DNA from: Hymenopellis radicata
Lineage: Eukaryota; Basidiomycota; Agaricomycetes; Agaricales; Physalacriaceae
DNA length: 64,000 nucleotides
Direction: 5' to 3'
Assembly (NCBI GenBank): GCA_015501595.1
Contig: JADNRX010000034.1
Coordinates: forward strand, 124,001 to 188,000
Shown one piece after another: positions 46,449 to 58,063 of this stretch. The notes under the pieces were generated by a model. That model was not told where the DNA came from. It did not search any database and worked only from the letters and a program-made list of their open reading frames with translations. Every line of letters starts with the position of its first letter. The stretch's first letter is position 1. A program made the position numbers and the translations under genes.

Positions 46449-47159
46449 ATGTATTGGAAACAACGCGAGATTTTGCGCCAAAAGGTGAAAGAGGCCAACA
46501 AGGTATGTCATTTCCTCCCTTTCCTCGACGCGTCGCCTCCTAACGTGCCTCCAAAGATGTTGTTGACATTTGACGCAATGAAGGCTGCCTCTCCGCTTGA
46601 GGATATCCCACGCTGCTACCTCCCCGACCCCGATCTCAATCATTTCCCGCCACTATGGTTCCTGGGCATCCTCGTCACCTTCGACGACATCTGGAACTTT
46701 GGTCAGATACACAACCTTGTCCCACCCTGCACCACTCCATCTGACAAAGAGCGCTCGCATGCGGCGTCCATTGTCGGAAGATATCTAAGAGAGACGTTCC
46801 AGTTTACACCACGATACAGAACCAAGATAGAGTTTGTGCACGACAACACCAAAACCTCCCACTACTGCGTCTCCCTTTGCTCCAACTACACCTTCCACCT
46901 GTGGCCCGAAGACACGCTCGCGGAGATGGAAGATTGTCTGCTCAAGCTATGGGACTTCAACAAGCGGACTACGGCTTGGTACCTCGATGCAGCCGCCAAT
47001 CCTTCAGCGCAACGGGGTGAACGGACAGAATGGCCCCTCGATTGTGAGTCCCTTTTCTAGTATTGTCGTGCTTTTCTTTACCATTCGGTAGTTGATCTTG
47101 TCTGGGAGACGAAATATGCAGCAAAGTATCGTTCTTCGCCGTCTATCGTGCCAGCATGA
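46449..47159 (+). CDS. Family U copy 5 (subfamily B)
   Basis: Intact subfamily B member. Start MYWKQREILRQKVKEAN; the ATG used by subfamily A (MSTS...) is replaced here by GTAGGG, although codons for SDLSSIT before MYWK still resemble the A N-terminus. Exon 2 has LTFDAMKAASPLEDIPRCYL, NHFPPLWFLGILVTFDDIWN, TFQFTPRYRTKIEFVHDNTK, and ends RGERTEWPLD. The last exon is DLVWETKYAAKYRSSPSIVP with TGA 47157-47159. Tail-to-tail with DUF6535 copy 2, as copy 2 is with DUF6535 copy 1. Function unknown. Confidence 0.66.
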
Positions 47160-47500
47160 TAACAGGGACTGCTGAGTGAAGCTTTGAACTAGAGGATGTT
47201 CATTCTAAATGTCATCTTCAATTCTGTAATACCAATTGATGGTCTCGGTGAACTTCATCTCGTTAAGGCGCCGGCACGTCCTAGTCTCGCGAGCTGCGAG
47301 ATCAGTGAGAGACTGACTTCAGATGGGGAATGGCGTGTACGTCGTCACGCCCTTGTTGATCGCCCAAGTGTGCTTCGTCGTCATCGCTCGCGACGTTCCG
47401 TGTGGTGGGTCCGAAGTTCCTCTTACAAAGTCAGGTGAATATCATGCTAAGGCAGAAGTTTCAAATACGACAGATTCGATGGGTGCTACAGTACTAAGTA

Positions 47501-50500
47501 TTATGGTGCTTCAACTGACGGTCCTGACATCTGCTGCTCCGAGTCGATTTCTGGAATGTCTAGGTCTTCGGCGTGTGGCGCCTGCTCGATGCTATCAGTT
47601 GCGCCTTCGCCATACGCGTCATCGCTTCTTTCCTGCAAAATCACATATGAGAACTGTCCTATGGCGCGATATGGCCGAACTTACTTCAATACTTGTTTTT
47701 ATGATATCAAGGCTAGATTCGAGAGCTTGGATCAATTCCGAATGATAGTCGTTGAGACTTTTCATTCGGAAGCGAGCCGCTGGCGCTGCGTCATCCTCCC
47801 CGGAGAGTCGTTGGAAGACATCTCGGAAGTCTCTGTAACCTGGGCTATCAAAGACGTCTTGTAGGGGAAAGGGAATAACGCGGCGATCAGGACTTTTAAC
47901 CCAGACCACTAGTGCATTCAACGCTTCCTGACATACAGTCCAGGAGAGATGTCGAGGCTGCAAGCGCACGGCCTCATGCAGCAAGTTACTGTTAGGGTAA
48001 TCTAGGGGAAGAATATCTTGAAGCCCGGCTAGAATCTCGAAAAGAACTATGAAGATGAGATTCTGCGGTTCAAGCAGGTACTCCAGAAACATATGCCGTG
48101 TTGAATCTGACACTGATGCTGAGATAGTAGAGAGACCAGTCACATAATCACTGAGTGGTACACTCAATCTGCGCCACACATAATCATCCCCAAGATGTGC
48201 CGCGCCCACCCTAGACATCCAGGACATCCACTCATCCTGGATAAAACACAGAAACGCAACCTCCACACCACGAGTAAGAGCGTGTGACATAATTGCAGTA
48301 GCATAGCCACAAATCATGTCCCATTCTTTGAGATTGAGAATGTGTGAAACACATAGATGAAGAATTGGACGCAGTGAGGGGAAAGACCATGAGTCAGTAC
48401 AGCGGGGGTTGTCTGTAATGTACATTACAGACATGTTATAATAAACGAAGATGACTTTTGTGAGCAAGTGCCACTCCTTGCCGGAGTTTGACAGTTGGTG
48501 GGGAGTCATGCGCTCGAAGAATGGTGATAATTTTAGGAGCCAATCAGTCAGATATTCTTCGCTATGAGGATCCCCGCTGGTATGGAACAGCTTGATAACT
48601 GTCCCTGCCAGGTTTCCAAAAGACTCTTCGGTCACATCACGATTCGGCCAGAAACTCTCGGCGTCGTCTGAGATCCTTGCAAGAGTGTGAACTGCAAAAT
48701 GACCTGCAGCTAGTATGATTCGACGTGAACATAATTCTTGACCAGAAGATGGGGTAGGCGCCGTGGGAGGAATATCATACGAAGAGAGCATGATCAACAG
48801 AGAGCGGTGTGCGATGTCCTGTAGATAGACTTCTACAGTGTCCCGAAGTGACATCAACTCCAACGGACCAGCCCAGCTACATCCAGCGGCAATGCGCGAT
48901 AACGACGATTCCCGAGGTAACAGAATACGTACGATAAGAGCACGAAGTGGGAGTAGATAGCCATTGTCGCTTTGATGTACCGATGTGAAAACACCACCAT
49001 TAATCAGCACCGCGACGATCCTCATCCACACCAGTGGATGTATCCGTGCTTCATGATGAGAGAGGATGAAGTCGTAAAAGGTGCTTGGATCCAAATGTTG
49101 GAAGGTCAAGATCTCTGCGGTTTCGAGTGAGATAGATTGGGGAAAAGTTCGATGTTCAAGTGAGATAGGTTGGGGAATAACATTGAACTCTATCTTGAGA
49201 AAAACTGACAAGACAATCATAGAGCGCGAAAGTCGCTCTATGGTGTCGTCACAGCCCCCGCTGTACACCCTTAGTGAAAACATTTCATGCGTTAATTGAT
49301 CTAGCAAGGCAAAATGTTTGGTCTTGAGGTCCGGTCTGTCCAACCACATCACATCTGCATATCCCTTGGCCTCAACCGGAAGCCCACCGATTGCTTGGAC
49401 AACAATACTGTGTATCGAGGGATTTGAGGACATGGTGAACAACCAGTCCAGCGCGTCAACAGAAAGGTCATCGTAAACACGATAAACAGCTTCCGTTTCT
49501 CGCTGCTTCACTGAGACAAGGGCAGCGGAATGCTCGGACCCCGAGCTCGCAATCAACGGCGACATAGATACTTGTGGCAGCAGCGAGTGCGCGAATGGGA
49601 CGTCAAGGGAGCGGAGTAGAGTCCGACAACCAGAATGCAAATGTTGTGCTCCTCTTCGTAACGATTGCCACACAACAGCAGAATAATGAAAGAGGGAATT
49701 AATGAAGTCGGTCAATGGGGTTTTATACGGGCAGTCGGGGAAGAACATAGGGATGGTGTTGCTGATGATGTACAAGGCACAGACGATCACGGTGAGAACA
49801 CCAATCGTCCACGCCAAGGAGAGGCGCAAAGGCACAAAGAAGAGAACGAGACCGGAGAGGAAGAGAGTGAGGGAGACATGCATCGTGATTGGCAACAAGC
49901 CGATAATGACATTGACGCGCCATCGCTGCAGGCCCATGAACCTGAACTGACGGACGTGACTGCGTACACCGGGAGTACCGGAAGGAAGGGACACATAGTG
50001 GTGAAGCCATTGCTTCACCAATACGGTCGCGAGTGCAACAATGAGACTGGCCGTGAGACTGGTTACCCAGAGGCCATTAATCCAAACCTGTATGCCGTCT
50101 GCAGAGAACGCCGAAGCGGGGTTCAAGGACGGGGTGGTGGAATTGTCAATGGGAATGCCCTGTGCAATGGCGAGCTGGATAGAGACGAGGTCGTGGAGCA
50201 GAACGGCGGACATTTCGATGAAATCGGCCTGCAGACTTTGCGAGACTTGGACGAGAAAGGACGTGACAACAGCAGAGAAGAGACCGGCCTGCATGAAAGT
50301 AAACAACAAGCTACAGCACAAGAGGCTACGCACGAAGACAAGCATAACATCGAGACCATCGCGGTATTCGGCGATCATCATACCGTCGAATGTAGCAGCC
50401 TCTTCGACGTAGGCACGCCATACGCGAGCATTGGGCGCGGTTTCCTGGTAGATTGGGTCCTCAGGGAGTCGTTTTTCGTAGTCATCGCTGAAGATTGGAG

Positions 50501-50648
50501 GCGGAATGTGCGAAGCGTTCTGCTTCATACCAAACAGATACTTGTCTCCCGCTGGCTGATTCGTCGTCGCCGCCTCAGTGGTGGCCTGTTGAGCATTTCT
50601 AGTATCGTGGGTGGCCCCTGCGTCTCCCGAAGGATTGGGATCAGCCAT
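47501..50648 (-). CDS. DUF6535 domain membrane protein, copy 2 (intact)
   Basis: ATG 50646-50648 (MADPNPSGDAGATHDTRNAQ). Almost the whole gene is one frame; a 45-nt stop-free intron (50289-50333) splits LVF|AGLFSAVVTSFLVQ. Membrane segments: AGLFSAVVTSFLVQVSQSLQ, GLWVTSLTASLIVALATVLV, GLLPITMHVSLTLFLSGLVL, LAWTIGVLTVIVCALYIISN. The remaining ~700 residues are soluble and helical-looking, ending after intron 47633-47684 with an acidic exon (ERSDDAYGEGATDSIEQAPH, then DIPEIDSEQQMSGPS) and TAA at 47501-47503. DUF6535 is a large Agaricomycete family of unknown function. Relative to copy 1 it has an 11-residue insertion around EHRTFPQSISL and only one terminal exon unit. It looks functional. Confidence 0.85.
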
Positions 50649-50978
50649 ATAGCGGTTTGACGGTGGTGGAGGGGACACCGATGGGTATTGCCATTTTCGT
50701 CCAGTGTGTCTTGCCTCCCACGTACACGTCAAACTGTCTGCTTAACTATCGTTCACGCGCAGCTCTTTCCTGACATGCGGTTATTGATTGAGCACAATCT
50801 GTTGTACCCCCCACCGTTCTACTACTTATATCTGACTTCAAGCTCTGATTCCTCCTGATCTGCCAATGGAGTCCAACTGGTCTTCGGCCTCTATTGTCTT
50901 CTGACTACATCAGTACGACATGTACAGCATCATTCCTCTCTTCTTGACGGCACACTCCCTCGACCTTTTGTTCTACCA

Positions 50979-52849
50979 ATGTACAATGGCGCCAACTTTC
51001 CTCCCAACTTTCCACCACTACCCAAGAGCTCCAGCATAGCGAGACTAAAGGTACAGTTTCTGCGCCTGTCAGTGTTTATCTGAACAGCATTTCAGGAAGC
51101 CTCAAAGAATGGCTCGAAAGACGCCTTACAGGACCTAGCAGTCAACGTGCTCCACAATCCTGCACTGTTCGATGCGCTTCTTGAGGTATCTGAACACCAC
51201 CTCCGGCTCAAATCGAATACAGACATGATCGTGGTGTGCCTCCAACTCCACTACGAACTCATGTTCGTCGGCGCATGGCATCCACCGCACGCCCAAATAC
51301 TTTCCAACATGTGGGCGTTGGTATCCTCGTTTCTTTTGACACATCTCGGGACATTCGAGGAAAACGATACGGAGGAGTACATGAAGTCTCTAACTACCCT
51401 AGTTGACTTCTTGATGATCGTCACCAGCGAATGCGAAGGAATAATTCCCCGCATCCACCAGGACCCTCCGCTCCTTTCCTTGCTTATACGCTTCTTCGTC
51501 TACACTATCGAGAATAATCTCAAGATGAGGCACAACTTCAGCAATATCATCGTCAGCCTGAAAGTACCAAAGCATCAAGCCGAGTTCCTCCCGGCGATCG
51601 ACGCTCTCTCCGAGGCCCACATCAAAGCCTGCCTGGAGCAATGCATCTCTTACATCCAGGCTCCCACACTCGTCTTCCACGACCTTCAGGTCGTTATCAC
51701 CTTCCTGCTTCCCCTCACCGAAGTCTCCCCACGCGCCATCTCCATCCTCAGCAAACACCGGGTCGTTCCCTGGCTATGCCACCTTCTCCGCCGCATGACC
51801 GCCAACACGCGGGATAACCCCTACTACGGCAATCCTGACTTATCCTACACCGTCTCGTTGACCATCGCGACTATACGCCCATATTTCAACGAAGGATACA
51901 CCTTTGTGCTTCAGGCGCTCCAATGTGGTTTCTTCCAGTGGCTGGTCAAAGCCCAGCCTTTCATCAGCACCTTCCTGAAGGATTCGGAGAAGGATGCGCG
52001 CGAGAGCACGTACATGATTTGCCTTCAAGTCATTAATGCATGTACATTGTTCCGCCCAGTTCTTCGGGAGGCGAGGAAAGGCTGTTTGTGGTATCTCAAA
52101 CATCCCGAGCTGCATTTTCCGAAAGGTTCTGTTCCGTATTGGGAGATGAAGGTCCTCATTAGGACGGTCGAAGAACGGGAAAGGCTGAGGAAGAGTCATC
52201 TCCTCGCCGATGATAAACTTTCGGAGTGCGCAAATGATGAGGTCGGTAGTACCTATGTGCTGAACTACCCTGCTAAATCTTTAATTAGTGTCCCGGAGTA
52301 GAGATGGGTCCGCCACGGCGATGTGAAGGCTGTCTGTGGGCGTGTTATTGCTCTCGCGACTGTCAAAAGGCATCGTGGCGAAATGGGCATCGCGATACAT
52401 GCGGGCTCATTCGACAGCAGCGTAACTGTAAGTGAGTTTGAAGCTTAAGTATGGCACGGCGCTGATATAACCTCCAAGCTGGATTACATCCTTCACTTCT
52501 CTCGGAATATGATAAAAGCTTCGCTTTTTGGATCGTGAAGCATGATATGAAGCGCGGACGGGCGCAAATAGAGGAAAAGATCTTTTACTATGAAACGTAC
52601 ACGCCCGCCGCCGAGAAGCAGGACTACATTGTGATGATTGACTATCGCAGGATTCCTATGCAGATAAATTTGGGGCAGGCGAGTGATCTCAAATCCGTGG
52701 AAGGATGGGACGAGGTTGATGAGAAAGTTTGGAAGAGCCCGAGTCCGGCTGGCACTCCAATTTTTATCACTTTTCCGTATGCTCGAGGAGCGTATACAGC
52801 ATTTGAGATTGATAATTCGTTTGTGTACTACGAACTTGATGACGAGTAA
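50979..52849 (+). CDS. MYND-type zinc-finger protein (basidiomycete type)
   Basis: Predicted exons 50979-51050, 51096-52241, 52289-52427 and 52479-52849 total 575 codons. It starts MYNGANFPPNFPPLPKSSSI. A long alpha-helical, armadillo-like region (residues about 30-405) includes LQLHYELMFVGAWHPPHAQI and VFVLQALQ-like repeats. The third exon supplies a complete MYND finger: CEGCLWACYCSRDCQKASWR followed by NGHRDTC, with all Zn-binding Cys/His. The C-terminal part (SEYDKSFAFWIVKHDMKRGR...) ends YYELDDE. This architecture is common in mushroom genomes; MYND fingers bind proline-rich partners, but a specific role is not known. Frame holds across all junctions. Confidence 0.85.
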
Positions 52850-52939
52850 AGTAAACGTATAATGTAGTTTCGCTGGAAAACGTGATGATGATCGAACAAG
52901 AACAACGCGTCTTGACTCTTGATCACAACCATCACCATC

Positions 52940-53828
52940 ATGGACTATGAGTATATGTCGATAGATGCCATCCTTGCGGAAAACCAGGTATGCATACACT
53001 CAAAAAACGACATCTAGCCAAATTTCATTCCCTGGCAGAAAATGACATGTATATTCAAGACCAAAATACCTGAAATGGGACACCTGTGGGGTGGCACAGA
53101 ACGAGACGTAGGCTACCCCCCGACGCGTCATTCCTGTTCGCCAACAGTGCCAACAGATAATGCCTCAAAGCAAATACCAAGTGCCCGTCTGGATGGCGTA
53201 TTTTGCGGTATACTCGTCAGGGCCCTGCTTTCCTGTCCAATCGACTCTCATCGTGTTTCATTCCAGAGGATGGGCCGACTTTGTAATCCCCACGCCCTTC
53301 GGCGCGCGTGTGCGTAACGCGCTTGACGCAGAAGCGCGCAGCGTGCGCCTCTCCAACTTGGTCGGCGCGGGAGGACTATGGTATGGGTTTGGGAAACTGA
53401 TTATGGAGATGTGCGTTTTCATCTACTTGTGCATTCTACCACTCATCAACTCTCCTTGCCTCAGGGTTGACGACGAGCAAGGGGAGGCTATGTCTGCCAT
53501 GCTGACCACTGTAATGTCCTGTTCTTTTCATACAGCGAGTATACATCTAAACTCATCCAACAGACTTTCCGCCAGAGGCTGATCGAACTCGTCGATCAAG
53601 CACAACATTTTGCGGCTTTGGGGCCTTCGAGTGCTGGCGGCGGAGGAAGTGGTGATCTAGCGCAGTCGTTCCGTGAAGGATTAGATGGAACCGAACGAGA
53701 ATGTGAGACTTTGTTCCTCTCCAAGTCGGCCAACATTGACAAAATGATGTACAGTATTCGTGCTAGCACAGGAGAGTGCGCGACGAACGAAGAAATGGTA
53801 CGAGGAAACCGATAGCGGAAGACGATAA
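52940..53828 (+). CDS. PSF3: GINS complex subunit Psf3
   Basis: Part of the GINS tetramer of the CMG replicative helicase. ATG 52940 gives MDYEYMSIDAILAENQ. After introns come CIFKTKIPEMGHLWGGTERD, VPVWMAYFAVYSGWADFVIP, TPFGARVRNALDAEARSVRL, SNLVGAGGLWYGFGKLIME, VDDEQGEAMSAMLTT, and TFRQRLIELVDQAQHFAALG. A Gly-rich loop and FREGLDGTERE follow, and the last exon is LFVLAQESARRTKKWYEETD with TAA 53826-53828. The RVRNALDAEARSVRLSNL helix and the final WYEETD are Psf3 signatures. Introns of about 50-60 nt all keep frame. Complete. Confidence 0.92.
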
Positions 53829-53930
53829 TACCCTCCCTCGTTCGTGTCATAAATCCTTCTTCTCCTCCGCCTTCAACGTCGACTCTGCGTGTACATTGTG
53901 TAATTCATGAACGAACCTGTTGTAATTTAA

Positions 53931-54209
53931 TCAGACATTTACAGTGGATGTAGCATTCAACGTAACGTACCATTTCACACTCCCCCACAACCCGAGTTCG
54001 ACGCCAATTAGGCCGATGAAGTGTATATTGCCCCTTGTCATGAAGAGGAGCAGGATGAGGACGACCAGCAACAATGCGAATGAGCCGTCGAGTATAAGGA
54101 GGAAAGTGGGATGGAGCGACGACCCGGGATTGAGTATTTGAGAGAAGAAGGTCTCGGACGCGTCTACTGGCCTATCGAGCGGCGCGACTTCAGCAGAGGA
54201 TTGAGACAT
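53931..54209 (-). CDS. PKR1: Pkr1-like ER membrane V-ATPase assembly factor
   Basis: Small protein of 92 residues from ATG 54207-54209 (MSQSSAEVAPLDRPVDASET). The family core is FFSQILNPGSSLHPTFLLIL, then DGSFALLLVVLILLLFMTRG, then NIHFIGLIGVELGLWGSVKW: two membrane helices around a short basic loop. This matches the Pkr1 family, ER proteins needed for V-ATPase Vo assembly. The frame ends TSTVNV with TGA 53931-53933; a downstream alternative exon (KAEEKKDL) is visible but does not join in frame. Length fits the family. Confidence 0.78.
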   Translation of the reverse strand: MSQSSAEVAPLDRPVDASETFFSQILNPGSSLHPTFLLILDGSFALLLVVLILLLFMTRGNIHFIGLIGVELGLWGSVKWYVTLNATSTVNV

Positions 54210-54420
54210 GGCAGGAAGGAGCAGGAGGATTATGTAAGGATCTTCAAGACTGCAGTTTTGATTCATGAACGAACTCGATTCTGAGTATACTCTATACACG
54301 ATTCTGTATAATACGAAACGTTGCTTCTGGAGATCGTGCATACACTTGACATCCAGTAAAGGATCAGAGACTGGTGTTCGCCCAGAAAGAAACCCTCCCA
54401 CTTATTCAATTTATCACAGC

Positions 54421-54903
54421 TCAACCTACCACTGCAAAGGCAATGTTGTCAAGACTTCCGAAGTGTCTTACAAGGTCCGCCCGCCACAAAAAGCTGCAAG
54501 GAAAAAGATCTTGAAGTTGATGAAGCTCAAAGCGCCTTCGGAGGTAGTTTATTGTCCAACACGCGTTGACCGATTCATCTCTCTGAATAGGATGGCTAAA
54601 TGCGACTGTCTCCGGTTGGAGACCTCCTAAGAAATCTGCCGCAGCGATTGGAGAACCAACTGCGTCCGCTTCTCTGTTGGAGAGGATAATTCGGAACTAT
54701 CCCCCAGTTACTACTGCTCCAGCGAAGAACTGCAATAGGGCGTGATTGCGCCATATTCCAAAGTGGTTGAAGATATGATATGTATTGCATGGAGGTCCAG
54801 GATGGCATCTAACAATGGGGATTGAAGGACGCACTGGAGCGTCAGCATGTGGCGTGGTCGCTGTAACGTTGAATAGAATCCCGGCACATGCGGCGACCTT
54901 CAT
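54421..54903 (-). CDS. Hypothetical protein, doubtful
   Basis: On the minus strand an open stretch begins MKVAACAGILFNVTATTPHA (ATG 54901-54903) and runs to NHALLQFFAGAVV. A second open stretch follows after a possible intron (EADAVGSPIAAADFLGGLQP...), ending near 54421. The first 20 residues could be a signal or membrane segment. I recognise no family, and the intron is weak. Confidence 0.3.
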
Positions 54904-55013
54904 TCAATGAAAAGAACCAGTGCATTCCAAGGATGTCGCGAGAGAGAGGGAGGTGCAGTATAGTGTACTGTCATTACTTCTTTCTTTTTTCCCGGCGCTC
55001 AGAGTCCAGACGC

Positions 55014-55553
55014 TTATTTCGCCTGGAATAACGAGGCCATCTGTCTCTGAACATCCTATATACACCAATTAGCCATTGCTGGGTTGCTGAGACCACAGAC
55101 GCACCTGCGATGTCATGTCAATACCAGCGGCCATCATTTTCTCGTGAAGCTTGGCAAATGCTTCTCTAAACTCGGAGTCCAGGCCGAGCTTGAGCATCGC
55201 TATTTTGGATGGTTGTCTTGTGTAATCGAATCCTGTAGCAAGGTCAGCGCGCGTACTTCGTTGGATGGACGCAGTAGCGCACCGTGCTTTTTAAGAACTG
55301 TTGTAAATTCGCTAATGCAGGCAATGATACTCGGGTCAGCTTGCATGGCTTTGAAGATTGGAGTCTGCTTTAATGCTGCCAGCTTGGCCGGGTCGTTGAG
55401 CCCTCGTCGCTTCAATTCCTCGTCAAATTTGAGAAATCCATCCAACGGCGGCGACCAACGCGGGGTGCTCATTGAAAAGGCACGCGATGCGCATAGTGCG
55501 CGGTGCTGAACGGGGCGCAGCAGGCGGAGGCTGGTATGCACTGTCCGGAACAT
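55014..55553 (-). CDS. Small mitochondrial-targeted helical protein, unrecognised
   Basis: Predicted exons 55283-55553, 55105-55232 and 55014-55055 join to 146 residues. N-terminus MFRTVHTSLRLLRPVQHRAL is a typical mitochondrial presequence (basic, no acidic residues). Body: GFLKFDEELKRRGLNDPAKL, PIFKAMQADPSIIACISEFT, then LKKHGFDYTRQPSKIAMLKL and GLDSEFREAFAKLHEKMMAA, ending DVQRQMASLFQAK. The first intron uses GTGCGC inside the apparent frame; using it removes a stop and restores the KHGFDYT...KIAML continuity. The helical, charged sequence resembles a small conserved basidiomycete family that I cannot name. Confidence 0.65.
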
Positions 55554-55838
55554 GGCGGCGGAAGGTAAAGTCGTGACCGTTATGTGCTGTCACATCTCCC
55601 CTCCTCGCTCTACAATGGCAGTACAGTCAATGCGCGCAGAAAAAATACATTTCACGACTGGTAAAGCGCGTATACAGAAATAAATATTAAGGTTACGATT
55701 TAAATCATTATAATAAGATAATCCGTGGTCTGATGATTCATGAACTCGACGCGAGGTATGGGAAGGGCGAAAAAACGGTGTAGAATCCCATCACTGTGAT
55801 CCCTGATGGCTGAGAATCAGCAAATACATCCAACACAC

Positions 55839-56273
55839 TCAGAAAACTGTCATACCCTTCTCATTGAGCACCTGCATCGCGAAATCCTCCTTGGAGCCCC
55901 AGCTGAACTGTTCCAGTTTACTGTGGTCATCATTAAGCCGCCTAAAGGCCTCACGCGTAAACCGTCCATGTCGCGTCACAAAAATCCACTTCTCGTCTTC
56001 CTTTCCCAGAGTGGGGTACCGAACTGGGATGATCGCAGTCTTGTACTGGCCAACTGCATCGTTGACAGCGGCGTAGACTTGGGAGAGCGCCCGGAACGTC
56101 CCGAGCTCCTGCGTGCGCTCCTCCGTCAATGGTGTGCCTTGCTCCTCAAGGAGGGCTTTCCCCCATCGAAAATATTCTTCGGAAGAGATCATGAAGCCGC
56201 CATAGACAGGCATGCCACTTGCACGAGTCACAGCTGGAGTGAGGACGATATCCTTAGCGGAAAACTCGGACAC
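55839..56273 (-). CDS. Hypothetical 144-residue protein
   Basis: Intact single-exon frame from ATG 56271-56273 (MSEFSAKDIVLTPAVTRASG) to TGA 55839-55841. The composition is that of a globular soluble protein: MPVYGGFMISSEEYFRWGKA, LGTFRALSQVYAAVNDAVGQ, and VTRHGRFTREAFRRLNDDHS. No signal peptide or membrane segment. I do not recognise a family. It borders the segmental repeat that starts just upstream of its promoter (about 56300), so its own promoter may have been altered by the duplication. Confidence 0.6.
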   Translation of the reverse strand: MSEFSAKDIVLTPAVTRASGMPVYGGFMISSEEYFRWGKALLEEQGTPLTEERTQELGTFRALSQVYAAVNDAVGQYKTAIIPVRYPTLGKEDEKWIFVTRHGRFTREAFRRLNDDHSKLEQFSWGSKEDFAMQVLNEKGMTVF

Positions 56274-56365
56274 AGGTCAACGAAGCGTGAACATACTGGG
56301 AAGGTAGAGAACGAAGTGAAAGGTAAATGGACAAGTGTGATTGAAATTTTTTCGCGTCGCGATGC

Positions 56366-56385
56366 GTCACATCACTTGACGTGAC
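56366..56385. repeat. GTCACATCAC-TTGACGTGAC junction motif, copy 2
   Basis: Identical to 44530-44549. Here no byr4 fragment precedes it; the segment starts close to the hypothetical gene at 56273, so the unit is truncated at its left side. Confidence 0.5.
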
Positions 56386-56409
56386 GGGGCAATGGGCATT
56401 CAGAAAATT

Positions 56410-57220
56410 TGAAAAGAAACCTTTGTCGCGTCCGGGTCGCGTCCATGTCGAGCACAAGAACGCTACGATAAGCTAGAGCGTGTACCCTGAAATCAGGAGC
56501 GCAATCCCCCATCATCCAGAGTTCGTTCGTGGAATACTTCTTCAACTTGTTGATCCTTCGATAGCGTACAAACCGTAATTGGAACACAAACGCCACGAAC
56601 ATCAGCTCCAGCCAATCTGCGGAAAAAGTGAGCAAGCACTTCCCGATGCTGATTCAGGAAACATACGTCCAATATAAACCGCGGACTCTCTAGTAGCTCC
56701 TGTAGCAGCCGTGGTCTCATCCTAGTACTGATTTCATCATTATATTCGTCAACGTTGTGAACAGCGGATTCGAAACCTTACCTGGTCTGATAGTCTGCGG
56801 GCCAAGCTGGAGGTCACCGATGCGGCTTACTGGCAGTTTAGCTATAGGAGAAGGGTACTCCGCAATTCCTCGTCCGAGAGGAGCAAGTGTGTGGCAAGAG
56901 AACAGGTAGGACAGTTTCACTGAACGAAGCCGGCGTCGACCCTCAGAGAGTTAAAATGTACCTGCCATGCAGTCAGCCCACGACCTAACAGAACGATCTG
57001 TGCCAACAAGGACGCCCACGCCTGTTCTTGCGACGCGTTGATATCCGTGATTCCCGCAACTTATATCATGGTAGGACAAGTCATGGTCAGAAGTGATATG
57101 TCTTAGTGAACGTGAACAGAGGGTGTCGAGATGTTCGTCAAATTCCCCGTCGCCGCATATGGAAGTTGTATGCAAGTATCAACAAAGACAACCTCGTGGC
57201 TGACGCGTTTGGCAGTGTTA
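56410..57220. repeat. Segmental repeat C, copy 2
   Basis: Homologous to 44580-45260 and 62530-63280, same orientation, ending at the palindrome before U copy 6. Contains decayed frames only. Confidence 0.6.
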
Positions 57221-57223
57221 GGC

Positions 57224-57240
57224 GTGACAGATAACGTCAC
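57224..57240. promoter_or_regulatory. Inverted repeat GTGAC-N7-GTCAC upstream of U copy 6
   Basis: GTGACAGATAACGTCAC, 20 bp before the start; followed by CTGCTTTCTACAG, again splice-acceptor-like. Confidence 0.6.
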
Positions 57241-57259
57241 AATCTGCTTTCTACAGCTC

Positions 57260-58021
57260 ATGTCGACAAGCGACGTATCATCCATCACACGCGGAGTAGA
57301 GGCCATGGACGTGGGCAAGCGCGAACGCGCGCGCGAAAAGTTAAAGAAGATCAACGAGGTATGCATCGTGTTTGCCTCAACGCCTTGCCTATTGACGCGC
57401 CTCAAAAGACACTGACATTCGAGAAAATGCGGGCTGCCTCCCCGCTCGACGATCTCCCGTACTATTACTACCCCGACAACGCCCTCAAACATTACCCGCC
57501 CAAATGGTACCTGGGCATCCGAGTCACCATCGACGACATCTGCAATTTCGCTCGGAAAAACAACCTTGTTGCAACTTGCCCTGATCCATCATCTGACAAC
57601 GACCGCCTGAACCGCCGGAACGCCGTGCTCGTTGTGCGCAACTATCTTTACGAGACATGGCGGATTAATGCGGCGTGTTCCGCCACCATACAGTTCGTGT
57701 ACGCCGACACTTCCCCTACCCATTACATCTGCATCTCCATTTGCTCCAACTACAACATCCACTTGTGTCCTGACGACGCGCTTGATAAGACGGAAGCCCG
57801 TCTGCTCGAGCTATGGGACTTCACGAAACCAAGGTTAGCTTGGTACCTCGATGCACTCGGTGATACAGGGCCAGCTATGGCCGCACTTGATGAAGAAGAA
57901 AAGACAGAATGGCCCCTCGAGTGTAAGTTTCTCGCAGATTCTATGTGCTTTCTCTTACCATACCACTGCAGTTCATCAATGGGAGATGAATCGTGGAGAA
58001 CAGGAAATGTCATCGGTCTGA
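57260..58021 (+). CDS. Family U copy 6 (subfamily A)
   Basis: Starts MSTSDVSSITRGVEAMDVGK. After a predicted intron following LKKINE, exon 2 begins TLTFEKMRAASPLDDLPYYY. It has a short insertion around DPSSDNDRLNRRNAVLVVRN and ends EEEKTEWPLE. The last exon is HQWEMNRGEQEMSSV with TGA 58019-58021. Core residues shared with the other copies are kept (YPPKWYLGI, CISICSNYNIHL, LAWYLDALGD). It ends 42 bp from the stop of the convergent PD-(D/E)XK-like gene. Frame intact. Confidence 0.66.
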
Positions 58022-58063
58022 TACGTCGTGTAGTTACATGTATACAATGGACTAGTAATGAAG

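Larger units (their letters stand above)
46310..50731 (-). repeat. Arm 2 of the large inverted repeat (DUF6535 + U module)
   Basis: Reverse-complement homologue of 33366-38365. It contains U copy 5 and an uninterrupted DUF6535 gene. It is shorter than arm 1 mainly because it lacks the 243-bp MITE and two extra exon units. Confidence 0.8.

Noticed and set aside
49665..50660. 331-codon open frame antisense to DUF6535 copy 2, and its partner at 33363-34232
   Set aside because: Mirror of the DUF6535 coding strand; charged low-complexity sequence without a motif.
54265..54630. 121-codon plus-strand frame opposite the Pkr1 region
   Set aside because: No motif or splice support; overlaps the Pkr1 promoter on the other strand.
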